From the NCBI RefSeq assembly GCF_022750545.1, contig NZ_PUIC01000016.1:167530-231529 (forward strand): 64,000 nucleotides of DNA, read 5' to 3'. The stretch is from Caulobacter sp. CCUG 60055. Lineage in GTDB: Bacteria; Pseudomonadota; Alphaproteobacteria; Caulobacterales; Caulobacteraceae. The translations under genes were made by a program, and so were the position numbers. Positions 33,332 to 42,025 of the stretch are shown here, piece after piece. A model generated the notes under the pieces. The model was not told the origin of the DNA. It ran no database searches and saw only the letters and a list, made by a program, of their open reading frames with translations. Position 1 is the first letter of the stretch, and every line of letters begins with the position of its first letter.

Positions 33332-34423
33332 TCAAAGGCCGTAGCGGCTGGCGACGACCTCGAGCGCCGCGACGAGGGCGTCGGTCCATCGCGCCCGGCT
33401 GGTCCCGCCGCTGACGAAATGGCGAACACAACGCCCCTTGCCCGCCACCTCGCGCAGCGCCAGCACCCCGCGCCCGATCTTGTCGACCGGCCCGACCCCC
33501 GCCCCGCCGACATAGCTCGGATCGACATGCTGCACGGCGCGCTCGGTCCCAGCCACGCGCTCGGCGGCCTGGGCGCGACGCCTCGCCCAGCCGTCGCCGC
33601 CGCCTCGTCCCGCCCGGTCGGCGGCGCTCGTCCGGCCGGCGCCGGCCAGCCGCGCCATGTCCCACGACGGCGGCGTCAAGCCCCGCTCCGGGTCCAAGGC
33701 CTCGAAATCCTCGCGGTAGCGCAGGCCCGCCAGATATAGTCGACGGCCGATCCCGCCGCTCCGGGACAACATCTCAAGCCCGTCGCGGGTCGATATCCGC
33801 AGGCGGCGCGTACCTTGCCCCGCCGGCTCGCCCCCGGCGGCCCCTGCCCTGGCGACCGTCTCGACCTCGACCCGCTCGCCGCGCAAAGCCTCCAGCGCCA
33901 GGGTCTCCGTCTGGTCGCGCTCGCGGCGAGACGCCTCGGCGCGCCGATCCCGCTCGGCCTCGATCCGCTGCATCTCCGCCGCCGCCAGCTTGCGGCCGTC
34001 CAGGTCGCCGCGGCGCGTGGCGCGCTCCGCTCGCTTGAGCTCCTCCCTCGTCAGGGCGGCGGGGTCCGCCGACCGCGTCCGGACGGGCGCGCCCTTGGCC
34101 AGCATGGCGCGCCGCCGCTCCAGCCGGGCGCGCGCCTCCGCGGCGCCGCTCAGCGGAACAAAGGCGCCGACGACCGCTCCCGCCGGAGCGCGGGCCGCGA
34201 CGCGATGGCGCTCGACCACGCCATGCCTCTCCTCGATCCGCCGCAACAGGGCGCGACCGGCGGCGGCGCAGGTCGGAGCTTCATCGTTGGCGGCGAGCAG
34301 CGCGAACTCCAGCTCTGACAACGCGCTGCGCGACAGGCGTCGCAGGGCTTGTCGAGGCAGGGTCAGCGGCCCGACGGCGACCGCCGAGAAATCCGGGTCT
34401 TCGATCGAACGGCAAGCCGTCAT
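33332..34423 (-). CDS. Phage/GTA-type regulator candidate with DUF6456-like C-terminal domain
   Basis: 363 residues from the ATG at 34423 with GGAG upstream; the longer open frame lacks a good start. Residues about 20-90 are helical (LPRQALRRLSRSALSELEFALL), 95-200 are Arg/Glu/Ala-rich and probably coiled-coil, and the C-terminal 150 residues (GLEMLSRSGGIGRRLYLAGLRYREDFEAL, then DKIGRGVLALREVAG and RWTDALVAALEVVASRYGL) resemble the DUF6456 domain of alphaproteobacterial GTA activators (GafA, GafZ). It is the second gene of the operon controlled by the divergent LexA-like repressor. The domain match is by eye and should be treated as tentative. Confidence 0.6.
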   Translation of the reverse strand: MTACRSIEDPDFSAVAVGPLTLPRQALRRLSRSALSELEFALLAANDEAPTCAAAGRALLRRIEERHGVVERHRVAARAPAGAVVGAFVPLSGAAEARARLERRRAMLAKGAPVRTRSADPAALTREELKRAERATRRGDLDGRKLAAAEMQRIEAERDRRAEASRRERDQTETLALEALRGERVEVETVARAGAAGGEPAGQGTRRLRISTRDGLEMLSRSGGIGRRLYLAGLRYREDFEALDPERGLTPPSWDMARLAGAGRTSAADRAGRGGGDGWARRRAQAAERVAGTERAVQHVDPSYVGGAGVGPVDKIGRGVLALREVAGKGRCVRHFVSGGTSRARWTDALVAALEVVASRYGL

Positions 34424-34457
34424 GCCTGTCTCCGCGCCATGGTGATCGACTTCCGCC

Positions 34458-34649
34458 TCAACGCCTCGCGCCGGCGCCGGGCCCCGCATAGGCCCGCGCC
34501 GCCGACGCCAGTTCGGCCGTCGCCGCCCGCCAGGCGTCGAGGACCGCCTCCGCGCCGGCATCCGGCTCGCCGACGCCCTGCTCCGCCGCGCGGCGGGCCT
34601 CGGCATAGGCCCTGGCCGCCGCGTGCAGGCGCTCCGTGCTCTCGGTCAT
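34458..34649 (-). CDS. Small helical protein, first gene of the repressor-divergent operon
   Basis: 63 residues, MTESTERLHAAARAYAEARR and ATAELASAARAYAGPGAG, strongly Ala-rich and helical. AAGGAAAGG lies about 11 bases upstream. The stop is 35 bases before the next gene. It is the promoter-proximal gene of the operon under operators O1/O2. No DNA-binding motif is evident. Function unknown. Confidence 0.65.
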   Translation of the reverse strand: MTESTERLHAAARAYAEARRAAEQGVGEPDAGAEAVLDAWRAATAELASAARAYAGPGAGARR

Positions 34650-34723
34650 GGCTCAGACATCCTTTCCTTGCGCTGCGGCCGGGTCGCCTAACGACACGGT
34701 GAAACGTGTTCAGGCGACGGCTT

Positions 34724-34752
34724 ATCGTATAAATTATACGAAAACTCGACAA
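34724..34752 (-). promoter_or_regulatory. Promoter of the repressor-divergent operon
   Basis: Minus strand TTGTCG (34752-34747), 17 bases, TACGAT (34729-34724). The -35 lies between operators O2 and O1, and O1 covers the spacer and -10. The same layout recurs at 43578-43606. A TATAAT hexamer also lies inside O1 on this strand. Confidence 0.65.
34725..34741. promoter_or_regulatory. Repressor operator O1 (TCGTAT-N5-ATACGA, perfect)
   Basis: TCGTATAAATTATACGA, perfect arms with an AT spacer. It covers the -10 region of the divergent operon. Its centre is 34 bp from that of O2. Confidence 0.85.
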
Positions 34753-34758
34753 GCGAAA

Positions 34759-34775
34759 TCGTATGACATATACGA
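34759..34775. promoter_or_regulatory. Repressor operator O2 (TCGTAT-N5-ATACGA, perfect)
   Basis: TCGTATGACATATACGA, perfect arms. It lies just upstream of the -35 of the divergent operon and would also block the repressor gene's own promoter. Confidence 0.85.
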
Positions 34776-34782
34776 CGCCTGT

Positions 34783-34799
34783 TCGTAGGCTGGATACGA
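34783..34799. promoter_or_regulatory. Repressor operator O3 (one mismatch)
   Basis: TCGTAGGCTGGATACGA has one mismatch in the left arm. Its last base is the first base of the repressor start codon, so it suits negative autoregulation, as OR3 does in lambda. Confidence 0.7.
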
Positions 34800-35449
34800 T
34801 GGAACGACACCAACGCCTGCAGAGAGCGCGCGAGGATCGCGGCTTCTCCAGCGCCACCGACGCCGCCCAGGCGTTCGGCTGGAACCGCAACACCTATATC
34901 TCGAACGAGAACGGCAATGCGCCCTTCTCCTTCAAGAAGGCCAAGGAATACGCCCAGGCCTACGGCGTGCGCACCGAATGGCTGTACGAAGGCTCAGGCG
35001 CCATGAAGACCCCGGCGACGCCGCTGGCGCGGGTTATCGGCAAGGTGGGCGCCAATCCGGACGGCACGATCCTGTTCACCACCGGCCAGGAGACCGGGGA
35101 CCAGGCCCCCATTCCGCCCGGCGGCACGCCCGACGCCGTGGCCCTGGAGGTCGCCGGCCACTCGATGCGAGGCTGGGCCGACGACGGCGCGCTGATCTAC
35201 TTCGAGGACCAGCGCACGCCACCCAGCCCCGACATGCTGGGCCACGTCGTCGTGGTCGAGACCGAGGACGGCCTGGTGCTGTTGAAGCGCCTGCTGCGCG
35301 GCGGCAAGCCGGGGCGCTACGATCTGGAATCGCTCAACGGGCCGACGCTGACCGACCAGAGGCTGGTGTGGGCCGCCCACATCACCGCCATCATTCCGCC
35401 GTTCCAGGCCCGCCGCGTGATCATCCGCTCGGGCACCGAGGCGGCCTGA
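34799..35449 (+). CDS. LexA-like phage repressor (HTH plus S24 peptidase domain)
   Basis: 216 residues from the ATG at 34799; an in-frame ATG at 34763 lies inside operator O2 and is unlikely. Residues 1-65 form an XRE/CI-type helix-turn-helix (ARGED-like start RAREDRGFSSATDAAQAFGWNRNTYISNENG). Residues about 105-205 form an S24 domain with the Ser of AGHSMRGW and the Lys of GLVLLKRLLRG as candidate catalytic dyad. Such repressors cleave themselves when RecA is activated, so induction by DNA damage is plausible. It very likely binds the TCGTAT-N5-ATACGA operators here and at 43.56 kb. Confidence 0.9.
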   Translation: MERHQRLQRAREDRGFSSATDAAQAFGWNRNTYISNENGNAPFSFKKAKEYAQAYGVRTEWLYEGSGAMKTPATPLARVIGKVGANPDGTILFTTGQETGDQAPIPPGGTPDAVALEVAGHSMRGWADDGALIYFEDQRTPPSPDMLGHVVVVETEDGLVLLKRLLRGGKPGRYDLESLNGPTLTDQRLVWAAHITAIIPPFQARRVIIRSGTEAA

Positions 35450-35454
35450 GCGCC

Positions 35455-35673
35455 TCAACCTTCGGGAGCGTAGACCTTGCGAGCCTGGGGCTGGCCCGCC
35501 TCGTCGCGCAGGACCACCTCGGCCTTGTCGCCCATGCGAAGTTGGGTGCGCCCCAGGACAAGGGCGACACGGATCGCCTCGCCCTTGCGGCCGCACGCCC
35601 GGAACAGATGGTCGTTATGGTACACCGACCAGCAGCCGGTGTGCCGCGCGATCTCGAAAACCTTGGTTCTCAT
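35455..35673 (-). CDS. Small hypothetical protein, DUF2188-like
   Basis: 72 residues from the ATG at 35673, with GGAGG upstream. MRTKVFEIARHTGCWSVYHNDHLFRACGRKGEAIRVALVLG resembles short DUF2188-like proteins that have a W-x-V-x-x-D pattern. It converges on the repressor gene with a 5-base gap. Function unknown. Confidence 0.6.
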   Translation of the reverse strand: MRTKVFEIARHTGCWSVYHNDHLFRACGRKGEAIRVALVLGRTQLRMGDKAEVVLRDEAGQPQARKVYAPEG

Positions 35674-35949
35674 CCCAGCCTCCAACGTCCGGCCGCCTCG
35701 GAAATAGACGCTCGAACAGGGACCGGTGTTCCAGTCCCAGGGCCATGATGGCGCGTCCGGGCCCGCCTCGCCATGACGACTGTCAAGAGGGAAGACGCCC
35801 ACCGCCCACAACTTTGCTCCGGCGCTGTCGCATAATCGCCACATTGCGCCGCCCTGCGGATTCGAGGAAGAAATTCGCATCGAGCTTCCGGCGACTCTCT
35901 GCAGCGCCTCACCGGCGCGCTTGATCGCCTCCTGTTGGGGGACAGGAAA

Positions 35950-35976
35950 GCGCCCTCGGCGATCAGCCGAGGGCGC
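35950..35976 (-). terminator. Terminator after the cellulose-synthase-like operon
   Basis: Perfect 11-bp arms GCGCCCTCGGC and GCCGAGGGCGC with a 5-base loop, followed on the minus strand by TTTCC. It lies 24 bases after the bcsS-like stop codon. Confidence 0.75.
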
Positions 35977-36000
35977 GCTCGTTAAGCCTCCTGGCCAGGA

Positions 36001-36699
36001 TCAGAACGTGCGGCTGAAGCCGATCTGTCCGTACCCTTGGGTTCCGCGGTCGCTCTGATCGGTCACGCCCGCTCCGAACTGGATCTCGAAGCCCGGCTCG
36101 ACCTGGACGCCCGCAAGGGCGCCGTACATCTGCCGGTCATAGGTCTGGTCGCCTTGCGCGCCGATCAGGCCGCCGATCCGCCAGCGGTCGCCGACCGCGT
36201 GGGTGAGGTCGAGCGAGACCTGATAATCCTGGGCGTCGAAACCATAGGCCCCGTACCAGTCGACGCGCCAGGGTCCCGCCAGGTGCGCGCCGTCGATCCC
36301 GGCGACGCCGTCCCAACGGCCGCCTCGACGCTTGTTGCCGAAATCCTTGGGACTGAGATCGGTGTTCATATAGCGCGGGCCGATCGACAGGTTGTTCCAG
36401 CCCCAGTCGCCCGAGGTCTGGTAGACCAGGGCGATGCTGCCCCCGACATATTCGCCGCGCACCCGCTGGCCGCCGGTCACGTATTTGTACTCGCCGCCGG
36501 CGACGGTGGGGCGGACCGCCCATCCGTGCCCCAGGGAAGACCCCGGCAAGGAATAAAGAACGCCGCCATAGGCGGACCAGTCGCTGGCGATGGTTCCGCC
36601 GCCGAACAGAACACCCTGCTCAGCGGCCGAAGCGGAGGATTGCGCCGCGGCGCCCCCTCCAAGAATGATGAAGAGGGCGAGACCGCAGCGCCGGATCAT
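36001..36699 (-). CDS. Cellulose biosynthesis protein BcsS family (outer-membrane beta-barrel-like)
   Basis: 232 residues with a signal peptide (MIRRCGLALFIILGGGAAA). The rest alternates short strands with aromatic ends (GWAVRPTVAGGEYKY, YVGGSIALVYQTSG, WRVDWYGAYGFDAQDY) and ends GYGQIGFSRTF with terminal Phe, typical of small outer-membrane barrels and of BcsS. It overlaps the glycosyltransferase stop by ATGA, so expression is coupled. Confidence 0.8.
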   Translation of the reverse strand: MIRRCGLALFIILGGGAAAQSSASAAEQGVLFGGGTIASDWSAYGGVLYSLPGSSLGHGWAVRPTVAGGEYKYVTGGQRVRGEYVGGSIALVYQTSGDWGWNNLSIGPRYMNTDLSPKDFGNKRRGGRWDGVAGIDGAHLAGPWRVDWYGAYGFDAQDYQVSLDLTHAVGDRWRIGGLIGAQGDQTYDRQMYGALAGVQVEPGFEIQFGAGVTDQSDRGTQGYGQIGFSRTF

Positions 36700-39074
36700 G
36701 CAGCGGCTCCCGCGTTCGCAGGCACGCCGTCCCGGGATTGCCGGGTCGATGGAACCAGGCCGCGGGCCCAGGCCGGACGACTGTGCATCGCCGGCTGAAA
36801 GAACGTCCGTCCGTGATTAAGCCTCATGATGAACACCTCCCCTGAACCTGCATCCATCCGTTCGAGGTCGCCGATGACGAGATCGGAATCACCGCCGTTC
36901 GACGAGACCAGCCTCAGGCCGGCTCCGGCCTGGGGTCGATCATACGACACGATCCGCCAGTCGTCGCCCTTGGGCCCCATGGGGCGCGCCAGGCAATCGA
37001 CGGCCTGGCCGTCTGCGCTGGACAGCACGGCGGGGCGCCAATCCGCGCGCTCTTCCTCCGGCCGCCGCGACCGCAGCATCAGCCGCGCCAGCATGGACCG
37101 GCCGCCGTCGGCCCAGTCGTTGACATCCCATTGCAGCGGGTTGCCGTAGAGGAACTCGCTGAGGCGGTCGCGGGCCTTGACATCGCTCCACACGAAGCGA
37201 AGCCCGATGACGGCGCGGCCGTCGCTTTCGACATGGCGCACGACGTGACCCCAGAACGGCGCGGCGCCCTGCGGCAGCAGCATCTCGCCCTCGATCACGT
37301 CGCCCGGCAGAAGGCCGGCGGGGGCCGTCAGCCCCAGGCCGCAGGTCGAGAGGTTGTCGGCGACCAGGAACAGGCGGTTGCCGTCCGCGGCCTTGACCGC
37401 GACCGGCACCGGCACCGGGAACCGATAGATGTCGCGGCGTTGCTGTTCGCGGCTGATGGCGAAGCCGAGGGCGCGCACCGCCAGGCTCAGATTGAAGACC
37501 GCCCAGGCGAGGCTGATCCAGAACGCGCTCACCGGCAGGCGGGGCGCATAGAGGTAGAAGTAGATCCCCGCGATGATCGAGCCAGCGGTCAGGACGATGA
37601 TCGCCAGTTGCGGCGCCAGCCGCGCCAGCATGGCCCGCCCTGTCCCGCGCTGCTTGGACGTAACCTGGAATTGCAGCTTGCCGGGGATCAGCAGAGCCAC
37701 GGTCGCCCGTATGAAGGTGAAGTAGCGCAGGAAGTTGTACTCCTCCATCCACAGGGTTTTGGCATACCCGCGCCCGAACACTTCGGAGACCATGATGCCG
37801 CTAAAAATCCAGGGAATAAAGTACAGAAGAAACGTCCAGCCTGCGACCTTGAGCGGCAGTGACCCGGTCAGAAGAATCAGGGGCGGCAGCAGATACACGC
37901 TCAATTTCTGCCAGCCTTCGAAGTAGGTCATGGTCGAGGCCAGATAACAGGCCCATTGGGCCAGGTTCATCTTGCCGCCCAGCATGAAGCGCTCCTTGCG
38001 CCACACCTGCATGGCGCCGCGACCCCAGCGCAAACGCTGGGTTGCATACTGGCTCATGCTGAAGGGCGACAGGCCGAAGGCCAGAGGCTCGCTGTGGAAG
38101 ACCGAACGCCAGCCGTGCTTGTGCATGCGCACGGAGGTGTGCAGGTCCTCGGTGATGGTGCCGGTGGCGAAGCCGCCGACGTCGTCCAGCGCCTCGCGGC
38201 GCATCACCGCGCAGCTCCCGCAGAAGAAGGCGGCGTTCCAGCGGTCCTTGCCCGGCTGGATCACACGATAGAACAGCGACTGCTCGTGCCAGACCTCGTG
38301 CGCGCGCTTGCGCAGGCGGTGCTGGATGGAATCCAGGTTGTAGAAGTCCTGCGGCGTCTGGACGAAGGCCACCTTGTCGTCGGTGAAATAGCCCAGGGTC
38401 TTCTCGAGGAAATCCGTCGAGGGCACGTGGTCGCAGTCGAAGATGGCGATGAAGCGGGCGTCGCAGACGCGCAGGGCGTTGTTGAGGTTGCCGGCCTTGG
38501 CGTCGTCGCGCTCCACCCGCGCGACGTAGCGGACGCCCAGCTCCTCGGCCAGGGCCCGCATCTCGGGCCGGGCGCCGTCGTCCAGCAGCCAGACCTGCCG
38601 GGCCAGGCGGACCCGTCGCGCCGCGATCAAGGTCTGCCTCAGCAGTTCGACCGGCTCGTTCCAGGTGGTCACCAGGATGTCGGCCTCCATGTCCGGCGGC
38701 GGCGCGGCGGCCCTGCGCTCGACCACGGTCCAGGTCATCAGCATGTGCAGGCCCAGGCCCACCATGCCGAACGCCTCGGCCGCCAGCAGCATGCTGGACA
38801 GGATCGGCGCCGCCGGGTTCCACAAGGGAATGCGATAACTGAAATAGAGGATGCTGGTGACGATCAGCGCGATCGTCCAGAACAGTCCCCAAAGGCCGAT
38901 GGGTCGCCGCACGACCGATGCAGCCATCGTCGCCGCCGGAGCAGACTCCAGGTTTTCTTGGACGGATTTGCGCACGCGAACCCCCTTGGGCGACGAGCGT
39001 CGCCGCGAGCTGGCGATGGACATCAGAGGTTCCAGGCGAGAGTCGCCGCAGTCATGCGCATGCCGATCTGGCAT
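36696..39074 (-). CDS. Cellulose-synthase-like glycosyltransferase (BcsA-type GT2) with PilZ-like domain
   Basis: 792 residues if started at 39074; the in-frame ATG at 39023 (775 residues) is equally possible because neither has a clear ribosome site. Two N-terminal helices precede a GT2 domain with LLDDGARPEM, IFDCDHVPS, TITEDLHTS and TQRLRWGRG (the D, DxD, TED and QxxRW motifs), then several membrane helices. A PilZ-like region has REQQRRDIYR (RxxxR) and DNLSTCGLGL ((D/N)xSxxG), so c-di-GMP control is likely. No bcsB or cellulase gene follows, only bcsS. Confidence 0.88.
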   Translation of the reverse strand: MPDRHAHDCGDSRLEPLMSIASSRRRSSPKGVRVRKSVQENLESAPAATMAASVVRRPIGLWGLFWTIALIVTSILYFSYRIPLWNPAAPILSSMLLAAEAFGMVGLGLHMLMTWTVVERRAAAPPPDMEADILVTTWNEPVELLRQTLIAARRVRLARQVWLLDDGARPEMRALAEELGVRYVARVERDDAKAGNLNNALRVCDARFIAIFDCDHVPSTDFLEKTLGYFTDDKVAFVQTPQDFYNLDSIQHRLRKRAHEVWHEQSLFYRVIQPGKDRWNAAFFCGSCAVMRREALDDVGGFATGTITEDLHTSVRMHKHGWRSVFHSEPLAFGLSPFSMSQYATQRLRWGRGAMQVWRKERFMLGGKMNLAQWACYLASTMTYFEGWQKLSVYLLPPLILLTGSLPLKVAGWTFLLYFIPWIFSGIMVSEVFGRGYAKTLWMEEYNFLRYFTFIRATVALLIPGKLQFQVTSKQRGTGRAMLARLAPQLAIIVLTAGSIIAGIYFYLYAPRLPVSAFWISLAWAVFNLSLAVRALGFAISREQQRRDIYRFPVPVPVAVKAADGNRLFLVADNLSTCGLGLTAPAGLLPGDVIEGEMLLPQGAAPFWGHVVRHVESDGRAVIGLRFVWSDVKARDRLSEFLYGNPLQWDVNDWADGGRSMLARLMLRSRRPEEERADWRPAVLSSADGQAVDCLARPMGPKGDDWRIVSYDRPQAGAGLRLVSSNGGDSDLVIGDLERMDAGSGEVFIMRLNHGRTFFQPAMHSRPAWARGLVPSTRQSRDGVPANAGAAA

Positions 39075-39160
39075 GAAATCAGTATTCGAACCCCATACGC
39101 ACGACTACGACTGGCCCAGCACCCAAAGCCGAGCTCATCATGCGCGGGCAAGACAGAATA

Positions 39161-39182
39161 AATTTGAGAAATCTCAAATTCG
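39161..39182. promoter_or_regulatory. Palindrome TTGAGAAATCTCAA upstream of msrA / glycosyltransferase operon
   Basis: Within AATTTGAGAAATCTCAAATT the arms AATTTGAGA and TCTCAAATT flank AA. The 14-bp core recurs upstream of the TonB receptor gene at 57934-57947. It lies between two divergent genes. The regulator is unknown. Confidence 0.55.
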
Positions 39183-39255
39183 CCAGAAAATTGCCAAGTT
39201 TTCGCGTCGCACGCGAAGGCGTTCCCGAACGATCCCCCGTCGCGCTAGCGGCGGC

Positions 39256-39283
39256 TTGCCGAGCGATCGCGAACCGCTACATA
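39256..39283 (+). promoter_or_regulatory. Caulobacter-type housekeeping promoter for msrA
   Basis: TTGCCGA, 13 bases, GCTACATA; this fits the Caulobacter sigma73 pattern (TTGACGS, 10-14 bases, GCTANAWC). It lies 40 bases before the msrA start. Confidence 0.6.
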
Positions 39284-39322
39284 TGCAAGGGATCAAGGGA
39301 CGAAATTCCGCTGGAGATCTCC

Positions 39323-39934
39323 ATGCGTCGCTGGTTGCTGACGGCCCTGACCGCCCTCCTCGCCCTGCCCTTCCTGGCGACGCCGCTGCTGGCCGCCTCG
39401 CCGGCCAAACCGAAGACCGAGCAGGCCGTGTTCGCCGGCGGCTGCTTCTGGTGCATGGAAAGCGACATGAAGGCCATTCCCGGCGTGATCTCGGTCGAGA
39501 GCGGCTATACCGGCGGCGCCATGGCCCGCCCCGGCTATCGCGACGTGCTGACCGAGAAGACCGGCCACTACGAGGCGGTGCGGGTCACCTTCGACGCCGG
39601 CAAGATAGATTACGGCTACCTGCTCTCGCGCTACTGGCGCCTCGTCGACCCGACGGACGACGGCGGACAGTTCTGCGACCGCGGCCCCTCCTATCGCACC
39701 GCGGTGTTCGTCGACGGAGCCGAGCAGAAGCGCCTCGCCGAGGCCTCCCGCGCCGAGGCGGCCAAGCGCCTGAAGACGGGACGCATGCTGACGCCGGTCC
39801 TGGCCCTCGGCCCGTTCTGGCCGGCCGAGGCCTATCATCGCGACTACGCCAAGCGCCACCCGGAGGATTATCACGCCTACCGCCTCGGCTGCGGACGCGA
39901 CGCCCGGCTGGCGGCGGTCTGGGGCAAGAACTGA
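39323..39934 (+). CDS. msrA: Peptide methionine sulfoxide reductase A, exported
   Basis: 203 residues from the ATG at 39323 with GGAG upstream. A signal peptide (MRRWLLTALTALLALPFL) leads to the MsrA domain with the active-site AVFAGGCFWCMESDMKAIPGV, SGYTGG, GHYEAVRVTFD and PTDDGGQFCDRGPSYRTAVF. It reduces methionine-S-sulfoxide in the periplasm, which is less common than cytoplasmic MsrA. No msrB gene is adjacent. Confidence 0.95.
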   Translation: MRRWLLTALTALLALPFLATPLLAASPAKPKTEQAVFAGGCFWCMESDMKAIPGVISVESGYTGGAMARPGYRDVLTEKTGHYEAVRVTFDAGKIDYGYLLSRYWRLVDPTDDGGQFCDRGPSYRTAVFVDGAEQKRLAEASRAEAAKRLKTGRMLTPVLALGPFWPAEAYHRDYAKRHPEDYHAYRLGCGRDARLAAVWGKN

Positions 39935-39941
39935 AACGCGG

Positions 39942-40379
39942 TCAGATCCGCACGGCGACCAGGATCGCGCCGCCGGCGATCAGGCCCACCCCCAGCCAGT
40001 TGGCCCAACTCAGGCGCTCGCCCAGGAACGCCGCGCCGAACACCGCGACCAGCACCACGCTCAGCTTGTCGATCGGCGCGACCTTGGCCGCCTCGCCCAG
40101 TTTCAGGGCGCGGTAGTAGCACAGCCAAGACGCGCCGGTGGCCAGGCCGGACAGCACCAGGAACAGGTAGCTCTTGCCGCTGATCGTGTTCAACGGCTGG
40201 CCGCCGCCGGTGGCCGCCAGGAGCGCGCCCAGCACCACCAGGATGACCACCGTGCGCAGGAAAGTCGCGAAATCGGCGCCGACGCCGGCGACGCCGACCT
40301 TGCCGAAGATCGCCGTCAAGGCGGCGAAGGCCGCCGAGGCCAGCGCCCAGACCTGCCACGAACCCGTTTCGAACCGCAT
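39942..40379 (-). CDS. EamA-family half-size membrane transporter
   Basis: 145 residues, about five helices: ALASAAFAALTAIFGKVGV, FLRTVVILVVLGALLA, YLFLVLSGLATGASWLCYYRAL, LSVVLVAVFGAAFLGERL, WLGVGLIAGGAILVAV. This matches the single EamA-domain family, in which the protein must dimerise. The substrate is unknown. It is convergent with msrA. Confidence 0.85.
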   Translation of the reverse strand: MRFETGSWQVWALASAAFAALTAIFGKVGVAGVGADFATFLRTVVILVVLGALLAATGGGQPLNTISGKSYLFLVLSGLATGASWLCYYRALKLGEAAKVAPIDKLSVVLVAVFGAAFLGERLSWANWLGVGLIAGGAILVAVRI

Positions 40380-40537
40380 GGCTTCACCGTCCGCGTCCTA
40401 TGCGCCCGGCCCAGGCTAACGCGAGCCGCCGGCGCGAAACAATCGCCGCCCCGCCGCAACCCTTTCATCGCTGGCGCGTTTTCGCCGGCCGGGCGTAGAG
40501 TGCGTACGGCGCAGGCCGTCCGCCCAGAGGAGCGTCG

Positions 40538-42025
40538 TTGAATACCCGTTCGTTGCTCAACCGGCTGGCTGTCGCCGCCGTGGCGGTCGGCTTCGTCGCG
40601 CTTCTGGCCGCCGCGATCGCCGCGATCTACGTCGCCAAGCGAAACGCCGAATACACCTACTGGGTAAGGCACACCTACGAGGTCGAGCTGCGCATTTCGG
40701 AACTGCGCATCCTGGCCGAACAGGTCGAGACCGCCCGCCGCGGCTATATGCTCAAGCACGACCACGCCTTCTACGAGCGGGCGGTGTCGACCAACGCCGC
40801 GCTCTTTCCCAAGCTAGAACAGATCGCCGCCCTCACCGACGACAACCCGGCCGAACAGGCCCGCGTCGAGCAGTTGCGGACCCTGATCAGCCGCCAGACC
40901 GAATTGACCAACCGTTCCCTGGAGACGACCCGGGCCGGCGGCGTGGTGGTCAGCATCAGAATGTTCCGGACGGACGGCTCGATCGAGACCCTGACCGAGA
41001 TCCGCCGCATCGCCCGCGACATGGCCGAGGCCGAGCGGCGGCTGCTGGAGGAGCGCAATACCCTGCAGTCGCGCACCGTGCAGGCCCTGGTCGGCGTGCT
41101 CGTCGCCGCCGGCGTCATCCTGATCGTCACCGCCGCCTTCTCGGTGGTGGTCATCGTCCGCTACACGCGCGACCTGTCGCGCTCGCGCGATCAGCTTCGC
41201 CGCCTCAACGAGAACCTGGAGGACATCGTCCGCGAGCGCACCGCCGACCTGGCCCGCGCCAACGACGAGATCCAGCGCTTCGCCTACATCGTCAGCCACG
41301 ACCTGCGCTCGCCCCTGGTCAACATCATGGGCTTCACCAGCGAGCTCGAGGCGGCCCTGCCGCCGCTGCGGGACATGATCGCCGCCGGGGAAGCTGCCTC
41401 CCCGCCGGTGGCCACGCCCGCCGCCCACGCCGCGGTCGAAGTCGACCTGCCCGAGGCCATCGCCTTCATCCGCAAGTCGACCCAGAAGATGGACCGCCTG
41501 ATCAACGCCATCCTGCGCCTGTCGCGGGAAGGCCGGCGCATCCTGACGCCGGAGCGGCTGGCCATGGGCGCCATCGTCGCGGGCGTGGCCGACACGCTCA
41601 AGCATCGGGCCGACGAGATCGGCGCGGAGATCACGGTCGAGGGCGAACTGCCGTCCATCGTCAGCGACCGGCTGGCCATGGAGCAGGTGTTCTCGAACCT
41701 GATCGAGAACGCGCTCAAATACCTGAAGCCGGGCCGCCCCGGCCGCATCGTCGTGCGCGGCCACGCCGAACCCGGACGCCTGGTGTACGAGATCGAGGAC
41801 AACGGCCGCGGCGTCGACCCGAAAGACCACCAGCGGATATTCGAGCTTTTCCGCCGCAGCGGCCCCCAGGACCAACCGGGCGAAGGCATCGGCCTGGCCC
41901 ACGTCCGTGCACTGATCTACCGCCTGGGCGGGGTCATCGCCTGCGACTCGGCGCTTGACCGGGGCGCCATATTCCGCCTCTTTCTGCCGCCGACGTTGGC
42001 TGGCGATCAAGGGTCATCGCTTTGA
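40538..42025 (+). CDS. Sensor histidine kinase with CHASE3-like periplasmic domain
   Basis: 495 residues; TTG start at 40538 chosen for the GAGGAG upstream. Helix 1 (about 9-32), a CHASE3-like helical sensor (about 35-180, ETARRGYMLKHDHAFYERA), helix 2 (about 184-212), coiled-coil, then HisKA with FAYIVSHDLRSPLVNI and a HATPase domain with NLIENALKYL, DNGRGVDPKDHQRIFELF and GEGIGLAHVRAL. A roughly 40-residue insertion separates the two HisKA helices, as in phytochrome-type kinases. It overlaps the receiver gene by 4 bp. Confidence 0.92.
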   Translation: MNTRSLLNRLAVAAVAVGFVALLAAAIAAIYVAKRNAEYTYWVRHTYEVELRISELRILAEQVETARRGYMLKHDHAFYERAVSTNAALFPKLEQIAALTDDNPAEQARVEQLRTLISRQTELTNRSLETTRAGGVVVSIRMFRTDGSIETLTEIRRIARDMAEAERRLLEERNTLQSRTVQALVGVLVAAGVILIVTAAFSVVVIVRYTRDLSRSRDQLRRLNENLEDIVRERTADLARANDEIQRFAYIVSHDLRSPLVNIMGFTSELEAALPPLRDMIAAGEAASPPVATPAAHAAVEVDLPEAIAFIRKSTQKMDRLINAILRLSREGRRILTPERLAMGAIVAGVADTLKHRADEIGAEITVEGELPSIVSDRLAMEQVFSNLIENALKYLKPGRPGRIVVRGHAEPGRLVYEIEDNGRGVDPKDHQRIFELFRRSGPQDQPGEGIGLAHVRALIYRLGGVIACDSALDRGAIFRLFLPPTLAGDQGSSL

